Shown here piece by piece: positions 13,101-25,065 of a stretch of DNA of 64,000 nucleotides. The notes beneath the pieces were generated by a model that made no database searches, was not told where the DNA came from, and saw nothing but the letters and a program-made list of their open reading frames with translations. Position numbers and translations under genes: made by a program. Source of the stretch: Neostapfia colusana (Eukaryota > Streptophyta > Magnoliopsida > Poales > Poaceae); the NCBI GenBank assembly GCA_030760725.1, contig JASWHV010000008.1, positions 29,484,720-29,548,719 on the forward strand. Reading direction: 5' to 3'. Positions within the stretch are counted from its first letter, which is position 1. Each line of letters starts with the position of its first letter.

Positions 13101-14457
13101 TCTAACATAGCTTTCACTGTGAGCCCGATCCTTCCCACCATAGCCGCCGTCGGAAAATTGTGAAATACGCCGGTTACAACTGTTATCAAGCTAGGGTTGA
13201 GAAGCAAACTTGGGCGCCGTCAAGTCTAGCTCCTGTGAGTGCAGTTTGGTGGACTCTAAGCAAATAGAAGTCGGGAATTTGAAGATTCCGTACCCGAGGG
13301 TGGTTTTGCACCGGCCGAGAGAAAACCGTGAAATCCTCCGGCGACGATCAATCACTTGGCTCAAGATTTGGAGGTGAGCAGCGTGGAGTCTTCGCGCATC
13401 CAAAACCACTCTTGCTCAGCCGTGAAAGGCTCTCTGCAGAGCTGTCCATGTGCGCCCTTCTTTTGGTTGCAGTATGGCCGCCGCGGGAATTTGGTGTGCG
13501 CGGGGTTGTGAGGGTGGAGCTCTCTTGGTTGTGGCCCGAGGAGGCTGTGGAGAAGACTGCAGGGTCGTTCTGCTATCGCCTGGGCGTTTGCACACGAGAG
13601 GAGACAGCCCCCGAGCGATCAAACAATGGCGGCGGCTTCTCTGTTCTTCAGCGTGCGGAAGCGAGAGAGCAGAGAGGCTCTCGGTGTTGTGGCACAGCTG
13701 ATTGCGGCTAGGAGGGGTGAGGACGGAGAGAACAGCTCGCCAGCATGAGGGAACGCAGCAGGAGGTGTCGCTCGGTGCCTCTCGATATCGCACGGTGGAG
13801 ACCTCGGCTCTGCTCGAGTGGGAAAACTTAACCCCGAAGGCTGCAGATCTTTTTGCAATTTTAACCTCCCCAATGACATGTGGGTCCCACCAGGCAGTCT
13901 CTCCTCATCCCACAAAAGATCTCCAAAATTTGGCAAGTGACCATTTCAAATGTTTGGAGTTGAGAACTGAGCTGCATTTGGATAGTTGGACAAATTCCAT
14001 CCAAATTCAAATGTATATTTGAATCTTTGAACATTTAAATCCTTTTTGGAAAAATGGGTAGCAAACCTTTTCAAAAATTAATGAAACTTTGCGTACCCAC
14101 TAATTTGGACCTAAGGAATCCAAATATGCAATTTGATTCTTGTGTTAGCTGCTGCAAACAAGAGTTTGAACACAACCATTTGAATTACCATTGTGTCCTC
14201 CCTCATTTGAAATTTGAGTTGAATATTTAGTTCAAACTCTGATTTTTAACCTTCCCATTGCACCTGAGTACTTCAATTCTGTGGGTTTAATCCACCTATG
14301 GTCCAAACATGCAAGTAACCCTAAGTTTGTTTAGAAGAATCTCTCATGGGTTATCATATGTGGAAAAAGTTTAAACCAGCCCCCTTTTTCGTACACATGA
14401 CACCAGTCTTAGTGCAAACTCAAGTTTCTTTGTATTCATGTTTTTGGGACCTTTACA
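10148..14457 (-). repeat. Family-B LTR, 4.31 kb, 5' LTR of B2 and 3' LTR of the next unit
   Basis: Plus-strand ends are TGTGAGGGCC and CCTTTACA. A PBS and leader adjoin the left end and a PPT plus pol the right end, so one LTR serves two internal regions. The stem-loop near its 3' end is at 10206-10226 (GGTGCCG, loop of 7, CGGCACC). The middle is GC-rich (about 12640-13850) and AT-rich on both sides, as in the other LTRs. Frames such as 13328-13711 overlap on both strands without known domains. Confidence 0.85.
11701..11711 (-). promoter_or_regulatory. Possible TATA box in B2 LTR
   Basis: The minus strand reads ATATATATAA about 1.55 kb before the LTR 3' end. The sister LTR has a TATA-like stretch at a comparable place (4264-4270). 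No experimental start is known, and AT-rich DNA makes chance matches likely. Confidence 0.3.
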
Positions 14458-14477
14458 TTCCTCCCTCCTTAAAAGGG
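14458..14477 (-). other. Polypurine tract next to B LTR
   Basis: In element sense CTTTTAAGGAGGGAGGAA directly precedes the LTR start TGTAAAGG. The same layout (TTTTAAGGGGGGAGGAA then TGTAAGGG) stands before the A1 3' LTR. It marks 14457 as the outer end of a 3' LTR and primes plus-strand synthesis in this class. Confidence 0.85.
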
Positions 14478-14529
14478 CATCTCGTCCTGAGATTACAAAA
14501 GAAAGATGAGGCGGAAGTAATTACAACGT

Positions 14530-15080
14530 CTATGACAACAGTTCCGGATAGTTCTTGTGGATGTAATCTTCACTCTCCCAAGTCGCTTCTTCTGGTGTAT
14601 GATTACTCCACAGGACTTTGTAAAATTTCAAAGTCCGATTTCGAGTGATCCGGGTCTTTTCGTCGATAATCTTGATGGGATGCTCAGCGTAGGTGAGATC
14701 CGGTTGTAATATTTCCATGTCTCCGGAAAGAATCTCTGTCGGCTTCTTCAAACACTTTCTCAAGTATGAGACATGGAAGATGTCGTGGATGCCCGATAAA
14801 GATGGTGGCAGCTTCAGACGGTAAGCTACCGATCCACACCGTTCTGTAATAATGAACGGACCCACAAAGCGAGGAGCTAGCTTTCCCTTGACCCCGAATC
14901 GATGAATTCCCTTCATCGGGGATACTCAGAGAGAGACGTGATCTCCGACTTCAAAATACAAGGGTCAGCGTCGCTTGTCCGCATAACTCTTCTGGCGAGA
15001 TTGAGCGGCTTTGAGGTTTGCTTGAATAAGCTGGATCTGCTCTTTGGCATCCTTTACGAGATCGATGCCATTGCGAGCCG
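14530..15080 (-). pseudogene. pol: Pol C-terminus of a third B unit: integrase end and chromodomain
   Basis: The minus-strand frame 14916-14530 contains the integrase C-terminal stretch (KGKLAPRFVGPF, YRLKLP, IHDIFHVSYLRKCL) and a Tekay-type chromodomain (NRTLKFYKVLWSNH, EATWESEDYI). Upstream to about 15080 the homologous region (GIDLVK, QANLKAAQSRQKSYADKRR) is readable only with stops. It then breaks off against a CACTA-like end. The chromodomain is thought to steer integration toward heterochromatin. It is the 3' end of the unit whose 3' LTR is 10148-14457. Confidence 0.8.
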
Positions 15081-15083
15081 TGT

Positions 15084-15198
15084 GTGATGTTCATTCATCA
15101 CAGGTGGCTATTAATTCATTCAACATCACATGCACATTTTTTATGGACCGCATGGGTCTGAAATACGAGACGCCTGTGATAATGGTTTTTTAGTAGTG
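15084..15198 (-). mobile_element. Terminal fragment of a CACTA-like DNA transposon
   Basis: The minus strand starts CACTACTAAAAAACC at 15198, matching the CACTA-superfamily terminal repeat style, and holds repeated CCTGTGAT/ATCACAGG subterminal words at about 15100 and 15172. Only about 115 bp are present; no second terminus or transposase is seen, and the left side abuts broken pol. The TSD cannot be tested. Confidence 0.5.
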
Positions 15199-15214
15199 AC
15201 CCCTTCTTCCGACA

Positions 15215-15823
15215 TGTGACATACTGGCTCTCGGCTTAATATGATTGATAGAGTACTCATACCATCAAGTTATACCTTCTTTTCGGAAGCCCACCTTGAG
15301 GCCAGGTAAAGCGTGCTTTTCCCGGAGAAATTTGGGGATAGGTGACCGACAGGGAAGTCTTCCCGGGTGCGCATGAGTGAGGACAAAGTGCACAGAAAAG
15401 ACTAGTGTTGGTATGTGGGGCTAGTATATAATCCTAGAGAGCTTCCACAAATGGTATCAGAGCTGACCCTCGCAGTTTCACGGGTGCGTACGGGTCAGTG
15501 ATAAGGATACGGTAGCGTACGGGTCAGGGACGTGGTCCTTTGTGAGGAACACCGTATGGTACGTATGCTGCTAACAGGATATACGGTATGCATATGCCAG
15601 TACTGAACATTTGGACGTGGCTAAGAGGGGACATTCCTGTCTTGGCGTTGATTGGCGAGGACGTCGGTCTTCTTGGTGGGGTGGATTGTGACATCCTGGC
15701 TCCTGGCTTAATAGGATTGATAGAGTACTCATACCACCAAGGTATACCTTTATTCCGGAAGCCCACCTGCAAAGGAGTACAGGGTTAAGCGTGCTTGGCC
15801 CGGAGAAATTTGGGGATGGGTGG
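15215..15823 (+). mobile_element. TRIM-like miniature LTR retrotransposon, 3' LTR cut short
   Basis: A 235-bp LTR (15215-15449) begins TGTGACATAC and ends TTCCACA. Two bases on is a PBS, TGGTATCAGAGC, at 15452-15463. A non-coding interior of about 220 bp ends in a purine-rich GGTGGGGTGGAT (about 15675-15686). A second copy of the LTR starts TGTGACATCC at 15687 and can be followed (shared words GATTGATAGAGTACTCATACC and CGGAGAAATTTGGGGAT) to about 15823, where an unrelated LTR fragment begins. No coding capacity. Such elements move with proteins from other retrotransposons. Confidence 0.7.
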
Positions 15824-16656
15824 TTGTTAGAGTGTGTGAGCTGCGACACACCTTCGAGCCTGCTCGGAAGCAGCCCACGAGGTTCTTTGATCGGAGGGGG
15901 CTTGGCGCCCTACGCGACCGTGCTCGAGGTAGCGGATGAACACCGAGATTTACGTGGTTCGGGCCGCCGGAGCGTAATACTCTATGTCCACGAGTGTGCT
16001 TGCTGTATTGTTTGCTTGTATGTGCTTGTGAGGAACTAGGGAACCCACCCCCTGTCGGGTGATCACCCCGGTCCTTTTATAGTCCAAAGCTGGGGTGGTT
16101 ACAATGTGGCTTGGGGCCCGACAGGTGGCCCCGAAGCTATGTGAACCCTATACATGATCCAAGGCTTTGTTCTCTGAGTAGAGTAGTCGGCAGGGAAGTT
16201 AAGTCCCACCGCCTGGCACGCTGAGCACCCCTGTCCGCGTGTAAGGTGATGATGACGACACCGTCTTGTTGCCGCGTCTTCTCGCGTTGCTTGGGCGGCT
16301 TCATGCCATTGCGCGGTACTGTACCACTGTCACACCTCGCCATCCTGTCTTGCCACCGTAATGATGAACTGGCAGAGGACAAAGGTGTGCATAGTTTGCC
16401 ATGCTTTTGGAGAAGGCGCGAGCCTTGAATGTGAAGCCTGACAGCGCACTTCCTCCTTGATTTCGTCGACCAACAGCCCACGATGGATCATGGGGCACGT
16501 GGCGGCTTCGGAGCTCTTATCGACGGGTTTGGAGCCAGGGGACATGTGGCAGCTCCGAACCTTACCTCGGCGAGGAGACTCAGACCAGAGCCCATGGCAC
16601 GTGTCAGCTCCGGAGCTCTCCTCAGCAGGGAGGAGGCTCTGAGCCAGGGAACGCAT
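15824..16656 (-). repeat. Unclassified LTR fragment in minus orientation
   Basis: On the minus strand the segment ends ACTCTAACA at 15824, a typical LTR 3' end, and has a good TATA box about 250 bp upstream. The left border coincides with the point where the TRIM LTR match stops. The right part (16440-16656) is GC-rich and meets the A0 LTR; I could not identify a TG start. No PBS, PPT or coding domain is present. It could be a solo or truncated LTR. Confidence 0.45.
16073..16082 (-). promoter_or_regulatory. TATA box of unclassified LTR
   Basis: The minus strand reads CTATAAAAGG, a near-consensus plant TATA box, placed about 250 bp before the LTR 3' end, as expected for an LTR promoter. Confidence 0.45.
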
Positions 16657-19600
16657 TGCGAGGGCCCCACGGTCTCGTCGAGCCAGAATCACGCTGAGGG
16701 GTGCTGCGTTGCACAGCACCGGATAACACACATCAAAGATACAAAGCGGAAGCAAAGTTTTATTACATAAACAGGTTTATGAACATTTTTACAACAAAAT
16801 ATGTTCAGTCTACACTCACGGCGTAGACTACGCATCGAGTTCACGTTCAGCCCATGAACGTGTCCCCGCTAGCACGCACACAGTAACACGGTGACGTGCA
16901 CGACTCCCACTCGACGGGGTTCCCCTCCTGGGGTTCCGTCTCCTCCTCAGGAGTCCCTTCCTCATAAACCCCTGCGAAAGCTTCAAACACAAGCAGTGAG
17001 CACGATGGCTCAGCAAGACTGACCCATCTCTCCTATACATCAAACTTCTACATGGATGGTTTGAGGGTACATGAGGTAAAATAAGTTTCAAACGACTCGC
17101 CTAATTAATGGAACCTTACTTTCAAGTTTTAGCAGCAGGTTGTGGAGAACCTTACGCTAAGGTACATGAGAGAGCCGCAATCAAACAAGAAACGCATTTC
17201 TCTCATGTACTTTACCCAAAGTTGAAAAGAACTTTAATTAGCTCTAAACTACAACAAGACATTAACAAGCAAAGTATAACTTTCCAATCAGCAAACTTTT
17301 AACATGTATCTAGCCTGTTCTTTCTACGTCATGGTACAGTGAACAAGTGGTACTCACTGACCACGAGGGATGGCGATTATAATCGATTTACACCTGCAGG
17401 GTTACCCGAATAACCCGTCACGTACGCCCGTACTCGATGTTGCCTACAGCAACCATCACGGACGTCGTACGCAACCACCTTTCACCCGTCAGCCAAATGT
17501 TGAACCAGTCCAATCGTCCCGAGCAAGAGTTCTCTGCACGCGCATCTGCAGTGCCGCCAGCCGATTTACACCTCGAGCTCTCAACCTACCCTCTGAACGA
17601 CCAGCTATGCCTCAACACCCAGCTACCTGAGTTACATTGGTTTCCCGGTTCCCATATAGCCGGTAGGTCTTCGGTACTATTCTAGCTTGTTCAACAGGCC
17701 CGCACACGTCTCGGTCCTCAATCGACAAAAGCGGAGCTATGGCACCCAGGCCCCAAAGTCCAGCTGCCCTTACTCTCCGCTCGGTCTCATTTTTATTGCC
17801 ATGTGTTTCATTTGCTATCTTTAACCGAGTGATGTGCCTCTAGCCTATTCTCGCGAGCAGTTCCAACTACTCGACTTGTACCGAATCCTACACTATCTTA
17901 GCATTGCAGTAGCTAACGAGTTTTTCAAACCTGATCCCAACCCAGGGTTTTCTTGGCTATGCATTTGGGTTTCAAACAAGACTCTAATGCAAGAAGTAAG
18001 TGGGTGCTCAAAGTAAGTTCTCAAAACAGTAAAAATTTGTAAAGTGGGTTAAAGCAAACCGGAGCTTGCATTGCCGCTCTTGGTCGTAGGCTAGCTTAGC
18101 TCTTGGTCATAGGCTAGCTGCACTTTCGGGTTCCTCCTCAACCTTGGCGACTACATATGATAAATATAAACATGTGTCAATTTAGATGCAGTTGAATTGA
18201 AGTTAAATTTGTGAGGACTATAAGTCTTACTATACAAACCCAATGATTATGAAATTTTTACTGTGGTTTGGATATAACCTAAACAGAGATTTGGCCAAGT
18301 TTCATTTGCAGCAAAGCTCATTTGAGCTCTTCACAAATAATTATGTACTTGACCTTAATTGGAGCTCCTAGGGTGTTCTAGGGATTTTCATGGAGCAAGC
18401 CATGACTTTCTGAAAACTAGATTTTCATAGGGTTCTAATGGAGTTCGTTTCACTTAATTTTAAGGCTCCCAGCTAAAGATATGAGCTAAACTATTTCAGG
18501 GAAATTCTGAAAATGTTTCTGGACATTTTCTATTTTCTCTGGAACAGTTTCATTAATCACACCATTAGGTGTATCAAATGAGCTCAAATCAATCTGAAAT
18601 TTTTATGGCAGCTCAGAGACATTTTGGGGAATATCTCAGCAAAATTTCAGAATATTCCTCCAAGGGGTTCCCCAGTTAAAATTCTACACAGTTTAAATTT
18701 TGAAGAATTAATTCTGGAGAAATAAGAATTTTAATAGAATGAAACTTGATTTGCTGGAAAGCACTCAGAGCGCTGAATCCAACAAAATTTGGTTCACTCG
18801 ATTTGGAGTTTCCTAGCCAAAGTTATGTGGGTTTGAAGTTTGAACTAAATCTGAAAATCGGGGAAATGTTTAAATCGCTGCGCGTGGGACCGGGGCTATA
18901 TGTCCACTTCTCAGCGGTCGACACACGGGGCCACGGAGTCTTTTGCGTGCAGCCGCACCCGATCCAGTGCCACAGAAAATCCTTGTTTTAAAATATCGGC
19001 CGCTGACACGTGGGACCGGGGGCTTCGTTTACCTCCGGCCTCCCGCACCCGGCCGCCACGAACCCTCGCCGGAGAGCTCGCCGGTGGCCTCTGCCGTGTT
19101 CCAAACTCCATGATCTTGGCTGCCTCTACCGAATTCCACACGGATCGTGACACTCGCCGGAACATGGCCGGCGACGAGCGGCGACTTCGGAAGGACTTTG
19201 GCCTCATCGGCTGGGCTTCCTAGCCTCTCAAACGATCGAGCAAAAGGCTGTAAAGCATCAGTGGATCCTAGGAAGGATCGACATGAGCTCCACGGAGCTC
19301 GGAAATGGCTGTACTGGGCTGTCACCGTGCAACCTAGGTTGGAAGCCGGGAGTTCTCATAAAACTCGAAGAACAGTGGCTACACCTAATGGTTCTTCGAA
19401 GTTTTGGATCGTATGGGCTCGCACAGATGCCTAGAAGTGTTTCTCTACGTAAGGGGATGAGTGGTGCGTTGTGTATTCCAAATTTTGCGAATCGGTCGGG
19501 GTGTCTCTTTTGTAGACCGTCGCGAAATCGTGAAATTCCGGCGTGGGTAGCTTATGTCATGTCGCCGGGGCTTGCGGTCATGACATAAGGCGAACCTTTT

Positions 19601-20425
19601 TGCTATTCACGGCTTGGAGAGAGGCGAGCTGTGATGGCCGGACGGGTCGTTCCCATCGCGGTGGAGCTCGAGGAGGGTTGAGCAGGGTCTGGAACCGGTG
19701 TGAGGACGTCAAGGAAGACTTGGCGCTCTCGGTTATGGCCTCAGGTCACCGTGACAACCATAGGTTCGGCCGGGCGATGATGGACCGAAAGCTCGGACGA
19801 GCGGCGAGGTGTGTCGAGGTTTCTGGGTGAAAACACGTCGGAACAGTGGCGAGAAGCAACGGGGACGACTTGGGCACGTAGATAAGGAGCCAGAGAGGCG
19901 GTTCAGCGGCCGGGGTGGCAAGCAGCTGCTGTCCTCGCCGTGGCGGCAGCTCGCAGGCGCAAGAAACCGAGATCAAGTCTTCAGTCGGTTAAACTGTTTA
20001 GTGAGGCTGACATGTGGGTCCCACTCGGGTTTTAACCTCTGAAATTGAATTTTCCCCACTGCTCTAAACAGTAGAGACCCAAATAACCTTGGTCATTTGA
20101 ATTATCTACCCTCTGGCCATTTGAATTGTATAGAATTCAAATTGGGGAGTGTTTGAATATATTTTCAGAACATATGCAGTTTGAAATTCAAATGGAGTTA
20201 GAATTTGCTAAACTTAGCTTATGTCAAGATCAACTCCAAATGGAGTGAAAATTTGTGTGTGAGCTCACAAAAATGTGCTGAGTAAGAATATGCCTCCCAC
20301 TTTTGAACTTATGGGATGGAAGTAGTTTGAATTTGAATTTGAGTTCAAACTACCCTCTTTCTAGTTATACCTAAAAATACCTCAAAATGGTTTTGGATTT
20401 GAGTGAAATTTGGCACGAGCATTCC
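16657..20425 (-). repeat. Family-A LTR (A0), interrupted by B3 at 20426
   Basis: From the plus-strand left end, the sequence follows the reverse complement of the A1 and A2 LTRs through all landmarks: stem-loop at 16700-16720, the CTACTC/GAGTAG palindrome near 17857, the GC-rich block 18880-19970 and the ATTTGAATT-rich end. It stops at 20425, about 300 bp short of the LTR start, where the B3 LTR begins; the remainder should lie beyond the right edge. The outermost 12 bases are diverged from the A consensus (TGCGAGGGCCCC). No PBS is recognisable to its left, so it may be a solo LTR or a 3' LTR. A short tandem repeat of the TCTTGGTC-TAGGCTAGCT word is at 18079-18120. Confidence 0.75.
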
Positions 20426-22257
20426 TGTGGCGGACAGGGATCCGCTCATCCAGGATCGCAGAGGGTGGTGCCGCGCGATGCGACACCCGACAGCACACGT
20501 CATAAGGACACATTTTTATTACATGGGACACCAACTGAACTGTACTAACAGGTACAATCTTCAGTTACAAACTATTGTTTATAGTACACAGCGGAAGTCT
20601 ACTTTGTACAACTCACGCCCGCCTATCTAGCAAAAGTCGGTTGCCCAGCCCTAGGGCAACCCACACTAGCTGCACCCTCAGCTCAGCGCCGCGTGTACAG
20701 CTCCCACTCAGCCGTAGTCCCCGACGGAGGGTAACCCTCGCCGGTGGACTCGTAACCCGAGTCCGTGGGTGGCTCCTCACATGAAAAACACTTAAGCAGC
20801 AACCGTGAGCACGAGGGCTCAACAAGACTTAACCGACTCACCTAGGCATGAAACTCTACATGAGGTGTACAATGAACATAGCATAGTAACATTGCAGCAA
20901 ATGGACGCGCCTACATGTTCATCCTTAATTCATCTTTTAGCAACAAGTTAACAGTTCAGGAATCTGAAATTTAGTAAGCAATATTTGGTGGCACACATGT
21001 AGCAATACAATTATATCATAACAGCAATATTGAATCATCACATTTCATACATCCTACGTCACGACTCAGTGACCAAGTGGTACTCTTCACCGCGAGGGAC
21101 AGCGAATCGACTCGATATACACCTGCAGGGACACCCAAAGAGCACGTCACGTATGCCCACCTGTGGAGCTGCACAGCATGCTCACTCGATGCCGTATGGG
21201 ACAACCTTTCACCCAACAGCCCAAACGTCGAACCGGTCGCACCAAAACAGACAGGAGGTTCTCTACACGGAGAATCTCTCTACGACCGTTAGCAGATTTC
21301 CACCTTACTGCCCTCAACTACACCTATAAATTGTGTGCTATGCCTCGACGCCCGGAGGTTTAGGTTACATCGGTTTGTCGGGGCCCATATATCCGATATG
21401 CCTTCGGTACGTTAAAACTTGATCAGCGTGGGCCGCACACGGATCGGTCCTCAATCGACACGGACAGGGCTGCGCACACAAGACTTCATCTTACTGCGCC
21501 CTAGCCCCTGCCAAGTTTCATTTTCATTACTAAGGTGATCTCACATCATTAGAACCAATCCAGTGTGTCCCAAGCCTAACTCGTGAGTAGATTCCAACTA
21601 CTCGTCTTGTACCGAAGTCCTATGAATCATTAAGCATAGCCTGTCTATTCGAGGCCCTAGACACTACCCTCACTCTTGGGGGAAACATTCTGGTTATGCA
21701 GTTGGGTTTTCATCCATCCTACACCTAATGCACATACATACTTCACACTACGTATGTAAACAAAGTAAAACTTTATAAACGGCTTAATGCAAACCGGGGC
21801 TTGCCTTGTTGCTGCTGGTCAGTAGTTAGGTCTTCGTCCAGAAAGAGGAAGTCGAGCACCTCCGGAGTCTCCTCGCCTTCAGCGACTACACGTTAATGAA
21901 TATGCACATACGTAAATTGTAATGATTCTGCTACAAGTTCTAATAACAAGTTTTTAACAACTGGAACTCTGTTTAAGAATTTAAAATGAAACTGGTGCTA
22001 GTGGTTTGGGTTTGGACCTAAGCACATGATCAAGTGCTAAGTGGTTTTCCCCCTCTTCCATATTGATCACCTCAAGTGGTTAAACAAAACAGCGGTGATC
22101 CAGAGCTCCAATGGAGCTGAGAATTTTTGTGTGAGTTCCTTGTCACAAGAAAACCCTCTGGACCAAAGATTAGCACTTTTCATTGAGTGGGTTGTCCAGA
22201 ATAATTTTCTAAGCAATTAAGCAAAGAAGAATTAATTTTGAGATAACACCCATGTTC
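20426..22257 (-). repeat. B3 3' LTR, part 1
   Basis: The plus strand begins TGTGGCGGACAGGG, parallel to TGTGAGGGAC in the left LTR, and has the LTR stem-loop at 20467-20487 with one mismatched pair (CGACACC arm). It follows the B LTR as far as the A1 insertion at 22258. Confidence 0.8.
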
Positions 22258-25065
22258 TGTAAGGGCCTCAGTTTTTGACACATGTTTGAAGTGTCATCAC
22301 CACACCTCATTTGAAGCAAGTTGATAAACACATTTGAAGAGCAAGTAACCACCATCAACATGCTCACTTGAGAACAAACTCACATATGGCAAAAGTGGTA
22401 TTTCCCACATGTGATATACAGGGGCTGGGCATATGAAAACTCCTACATAGCGCTAGGAATGTCCATGCCAAGTTTCACCCAAATTTAAAACCTTTTTGAG
22501 GTCATTTTTGGTATGGCTAGAAAAAGGGCAGTTTGAACTCAAATTCAAATTCAAACTGTTTTGATCCCATGAATTCAAAAGTGGGAGGCATATTCTTACT
22601 CAGCACATTTTTGTGAGCTCACACACCAATTTTCACTCCATTTAGAGTTGATCTTGACATGAGCTAAGTGGGGCAAATTCAAACTTTTTTTGAATTTCAA
22701 ACTGAACATGTGCTGAAATTCATTCAAACCAAACCCAATTTGTATGCTAACCAATTCAAATGGTTCAAGGGTAGAAAATTCAAATCACCAGGGGCTTTGT
22801 GGGAACTACTGTTTACAACAGTGAATAGGAGTTAATCTCAGAGGTTAAAAATGAAAATGGGACCCACATGTCAGCCACTGGGATGATTCAACCGACTGAG
22901 ACTTTCTCACTCGGGTCCCCGAGCTGCAGCTGCGATCGCCACCGAGGGAGGCCGCCGCGCCAGCAGCTGCTTGGCCATGCGCGGGCACGAGTCGGTTCAG
23001 AGCCTTCTTAAAGCGTTCTTCCCTCTCCTCGGCCGAAGCCCTCGCCACTTCTCCCCGCAAGACAACAGCGCCGGGAAACTTTCTTTCGCCGCTCAGAACC
23101 GATCGGAAAGCGCCGATCACAGCCTCCCCGTCTCTTTCAGAGCTACGGCAAGGTACTAGGAACCCTCCTCGTTCTTCCCCATTGCTAGAACTCAGCTAAA
23201 ACCTGGCGATCTCGGCTATATCGAGAGTTCAATTCAGTGACCTAAAACCGCCGCACTTCGGGCTCCCGTGGACAGCCCAACCGGGAGGTTGTCACGCCCG
23301 AGCCAAGGCACCCTTGGACGTGCTGGTGATCAGTGCTGCTCACCCCCGAGCCACAGCCCGAGCGCTTGCTCACCGGCGGCGAATTTCCAGTTTTCCCCTT
23401 TCTAGGTACAGACTGACCTTCGGGTGCGGTTCTGTCGAATTCATTCTCTAGAAAGGATTAGAGGGCCTCAATCCGCTCCCACACAAACTAGACACCGTAG
23501 CACACAAGTTGCCTTCACAACCTTTAGCCTGAGAACCTCTGTACCCGGCATATTTCAAAGTTACTGACGGCGGAGCATGCGGGTAGCATCGGGCGCACGG
23601 TGAGGGACTACTTCGGACCTCTCCCGAGCTGCCCTGAGCCCATGCCGAGGTTCCTGAGGTACCACTGATGCTTTCCGGCCGTTTGCTTGGTCAGTTGGGG
23701 TGCTAGGGAAGTTGGCCGACACGGCCGAAGTCTTTCCGAAGCCGCCGCTCATCGCCGACCCTGTGCTGGTCGTTGTCATGACGAGCTGAGCCCGGAATCG
23801 TGTTCTCCGAGTGAAAGTAGGCAGGGGCGGCCGGAATCGTGAAGTTTGGAGCTCCACAGAGGATGCCGTCGAGCTCTCCGGCGAGGTATCACGGCGGCAG
23901 AGCGTGGGCGGTGAGAGGTAGACGAAGGGGGTGGACCCCAGCTGTCAGCGACAGATATTTTAAATCGGAATCGGGCTGCGGCTGGGATCTTATGTGCTGG
24001 CACGCAAAAACCCTGTAGGCCTCAGTGTGCTGACGCCTCCGCGCCCAACAAGTGTCCCTGCGGGCCCCGGCAGATTTAAACTTTTCCCCGTTTTTCAGAT
24101 TTCATTCAAACTTCAAATCCTCATAACTTGGGCTAGGAACTACAAATCGAGTGAACCAAATTTTGTTGGATTCAGCTCTCTGAGTACTTTCCAACAAATC
24201 AAGTTTCACTTCATGAAAATCCTTATTGCTCCAGAATTAATTCCTCAAAATTTAAATTGTTTGGAATTTTAACTGGGGAATCCCTGGGAGGAAAACTCTG
24301 AAATTTTGCTGGGATGTTCACCAAAATATCCCTGAACTACCATAAAAATTTCAGATCCATTTGATCTCATTTGATCCACCTAATGGTGTGATTAGTGAAA
24401 CTGTTCCAGAGAAAATAGAAAATGTTCAGAAACATTTTCAGAATTTTCCCTGAAATTGTTTAGCTCAGATCCTTACCCAGAAACCTTCAAATTAAGTGAG
24501 ACCAACTCCATTAGAACCCTCTGAAAATCTAGTTTTCAGAAAGTCATAGTTTGTTTCATGAAAATCCTTAGAACACCCTAAAAGCCTTCAATTAAGGTCA
24601 AGTACATAATTAATTGTGGAGGGCTCAAATGAGCTTTGCTGCAACTAAAACTTCACCAAGTCGCTGTTTAGGTTGTAACCAAGCCACAGTAAAAGTTTCA
24701 CAGTCATTGGGTTGGTCTAGTAAGAGTTATAGACTTCACATTAAATTCAATTAAATGCATTTAAATTAATACATATACTTGTATATCATGTAGTCGCTAA
24801 GGTCGAGGAGGAACCCTAAGTCCTAGACTTCGTTACTCTTGGGGAGCAGCTAGCCTACGACCAAGAGCAGCAAGGCAAGCTCCGGTTTGCATTAACCTTT
24901 TACAAGTTTTTATTGTTTTGAGCACATACTTGAATACCTTATTCCTTGCATTAGAGTCTTGTTTGGGAACCCAACTGCATAGCCAAGAAAACCATGGGTT
25001 GGGTTTAGGATTGCAAACCCCGTTAGCTATTGCGATGCTAAGATAGGGTAGGATTCGGTACAAGT

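Larger units (their letters stand above)
2830..14457 (-). mobile_element. Family-B element reduced to LTR-leader-gag-LTR (B2), pol deleted
   Basis: In element sense: LTR 14457-10148, PBS 10144-10133, leader, gag 8409-7153, LTR 7157-2830. Protease, RT, RNase H, integrase and PPT are missing. The bases just outside the two LTRs do not match (CCAGC on the left, TTCCT on the right) and instead are the PBS side and the PPT side of neighbouring internal regions. So this is not a simple single insertion but the middle of a tandem array, probably made by unequal exchange between LTRs. Confidence 0.75.

Noticed and set aside
13328..13936. Similar overlapping frames in the second B LTR
   Set aside because: Same reason; there is no conserved frame between LTR copies.
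16636..16656. Possible PBS left of A0 (GCTCTGAGCC)
   Set aside because: Only the first six bases match the expected reverse PBS and the spacing is wrong, so A0 was not called a 5' LTR.
18900..20042. Frames in the GC-rich part of A0, and the equivalents at 23561-23857, 40293-41170, 52554-53457 and 61055-62289
   Set aside because: Positions match the GC-rich block of every A LTR but the frames are not kept between copies.
24773..24800. TATA-like ATACATATACTTGTATATC in the A1 LTR as promoter
   Set aside because: It is AT-rich with no clear TATA consensus, and its place relative to any transcript start is unknown, so it was not listed as a promoter.
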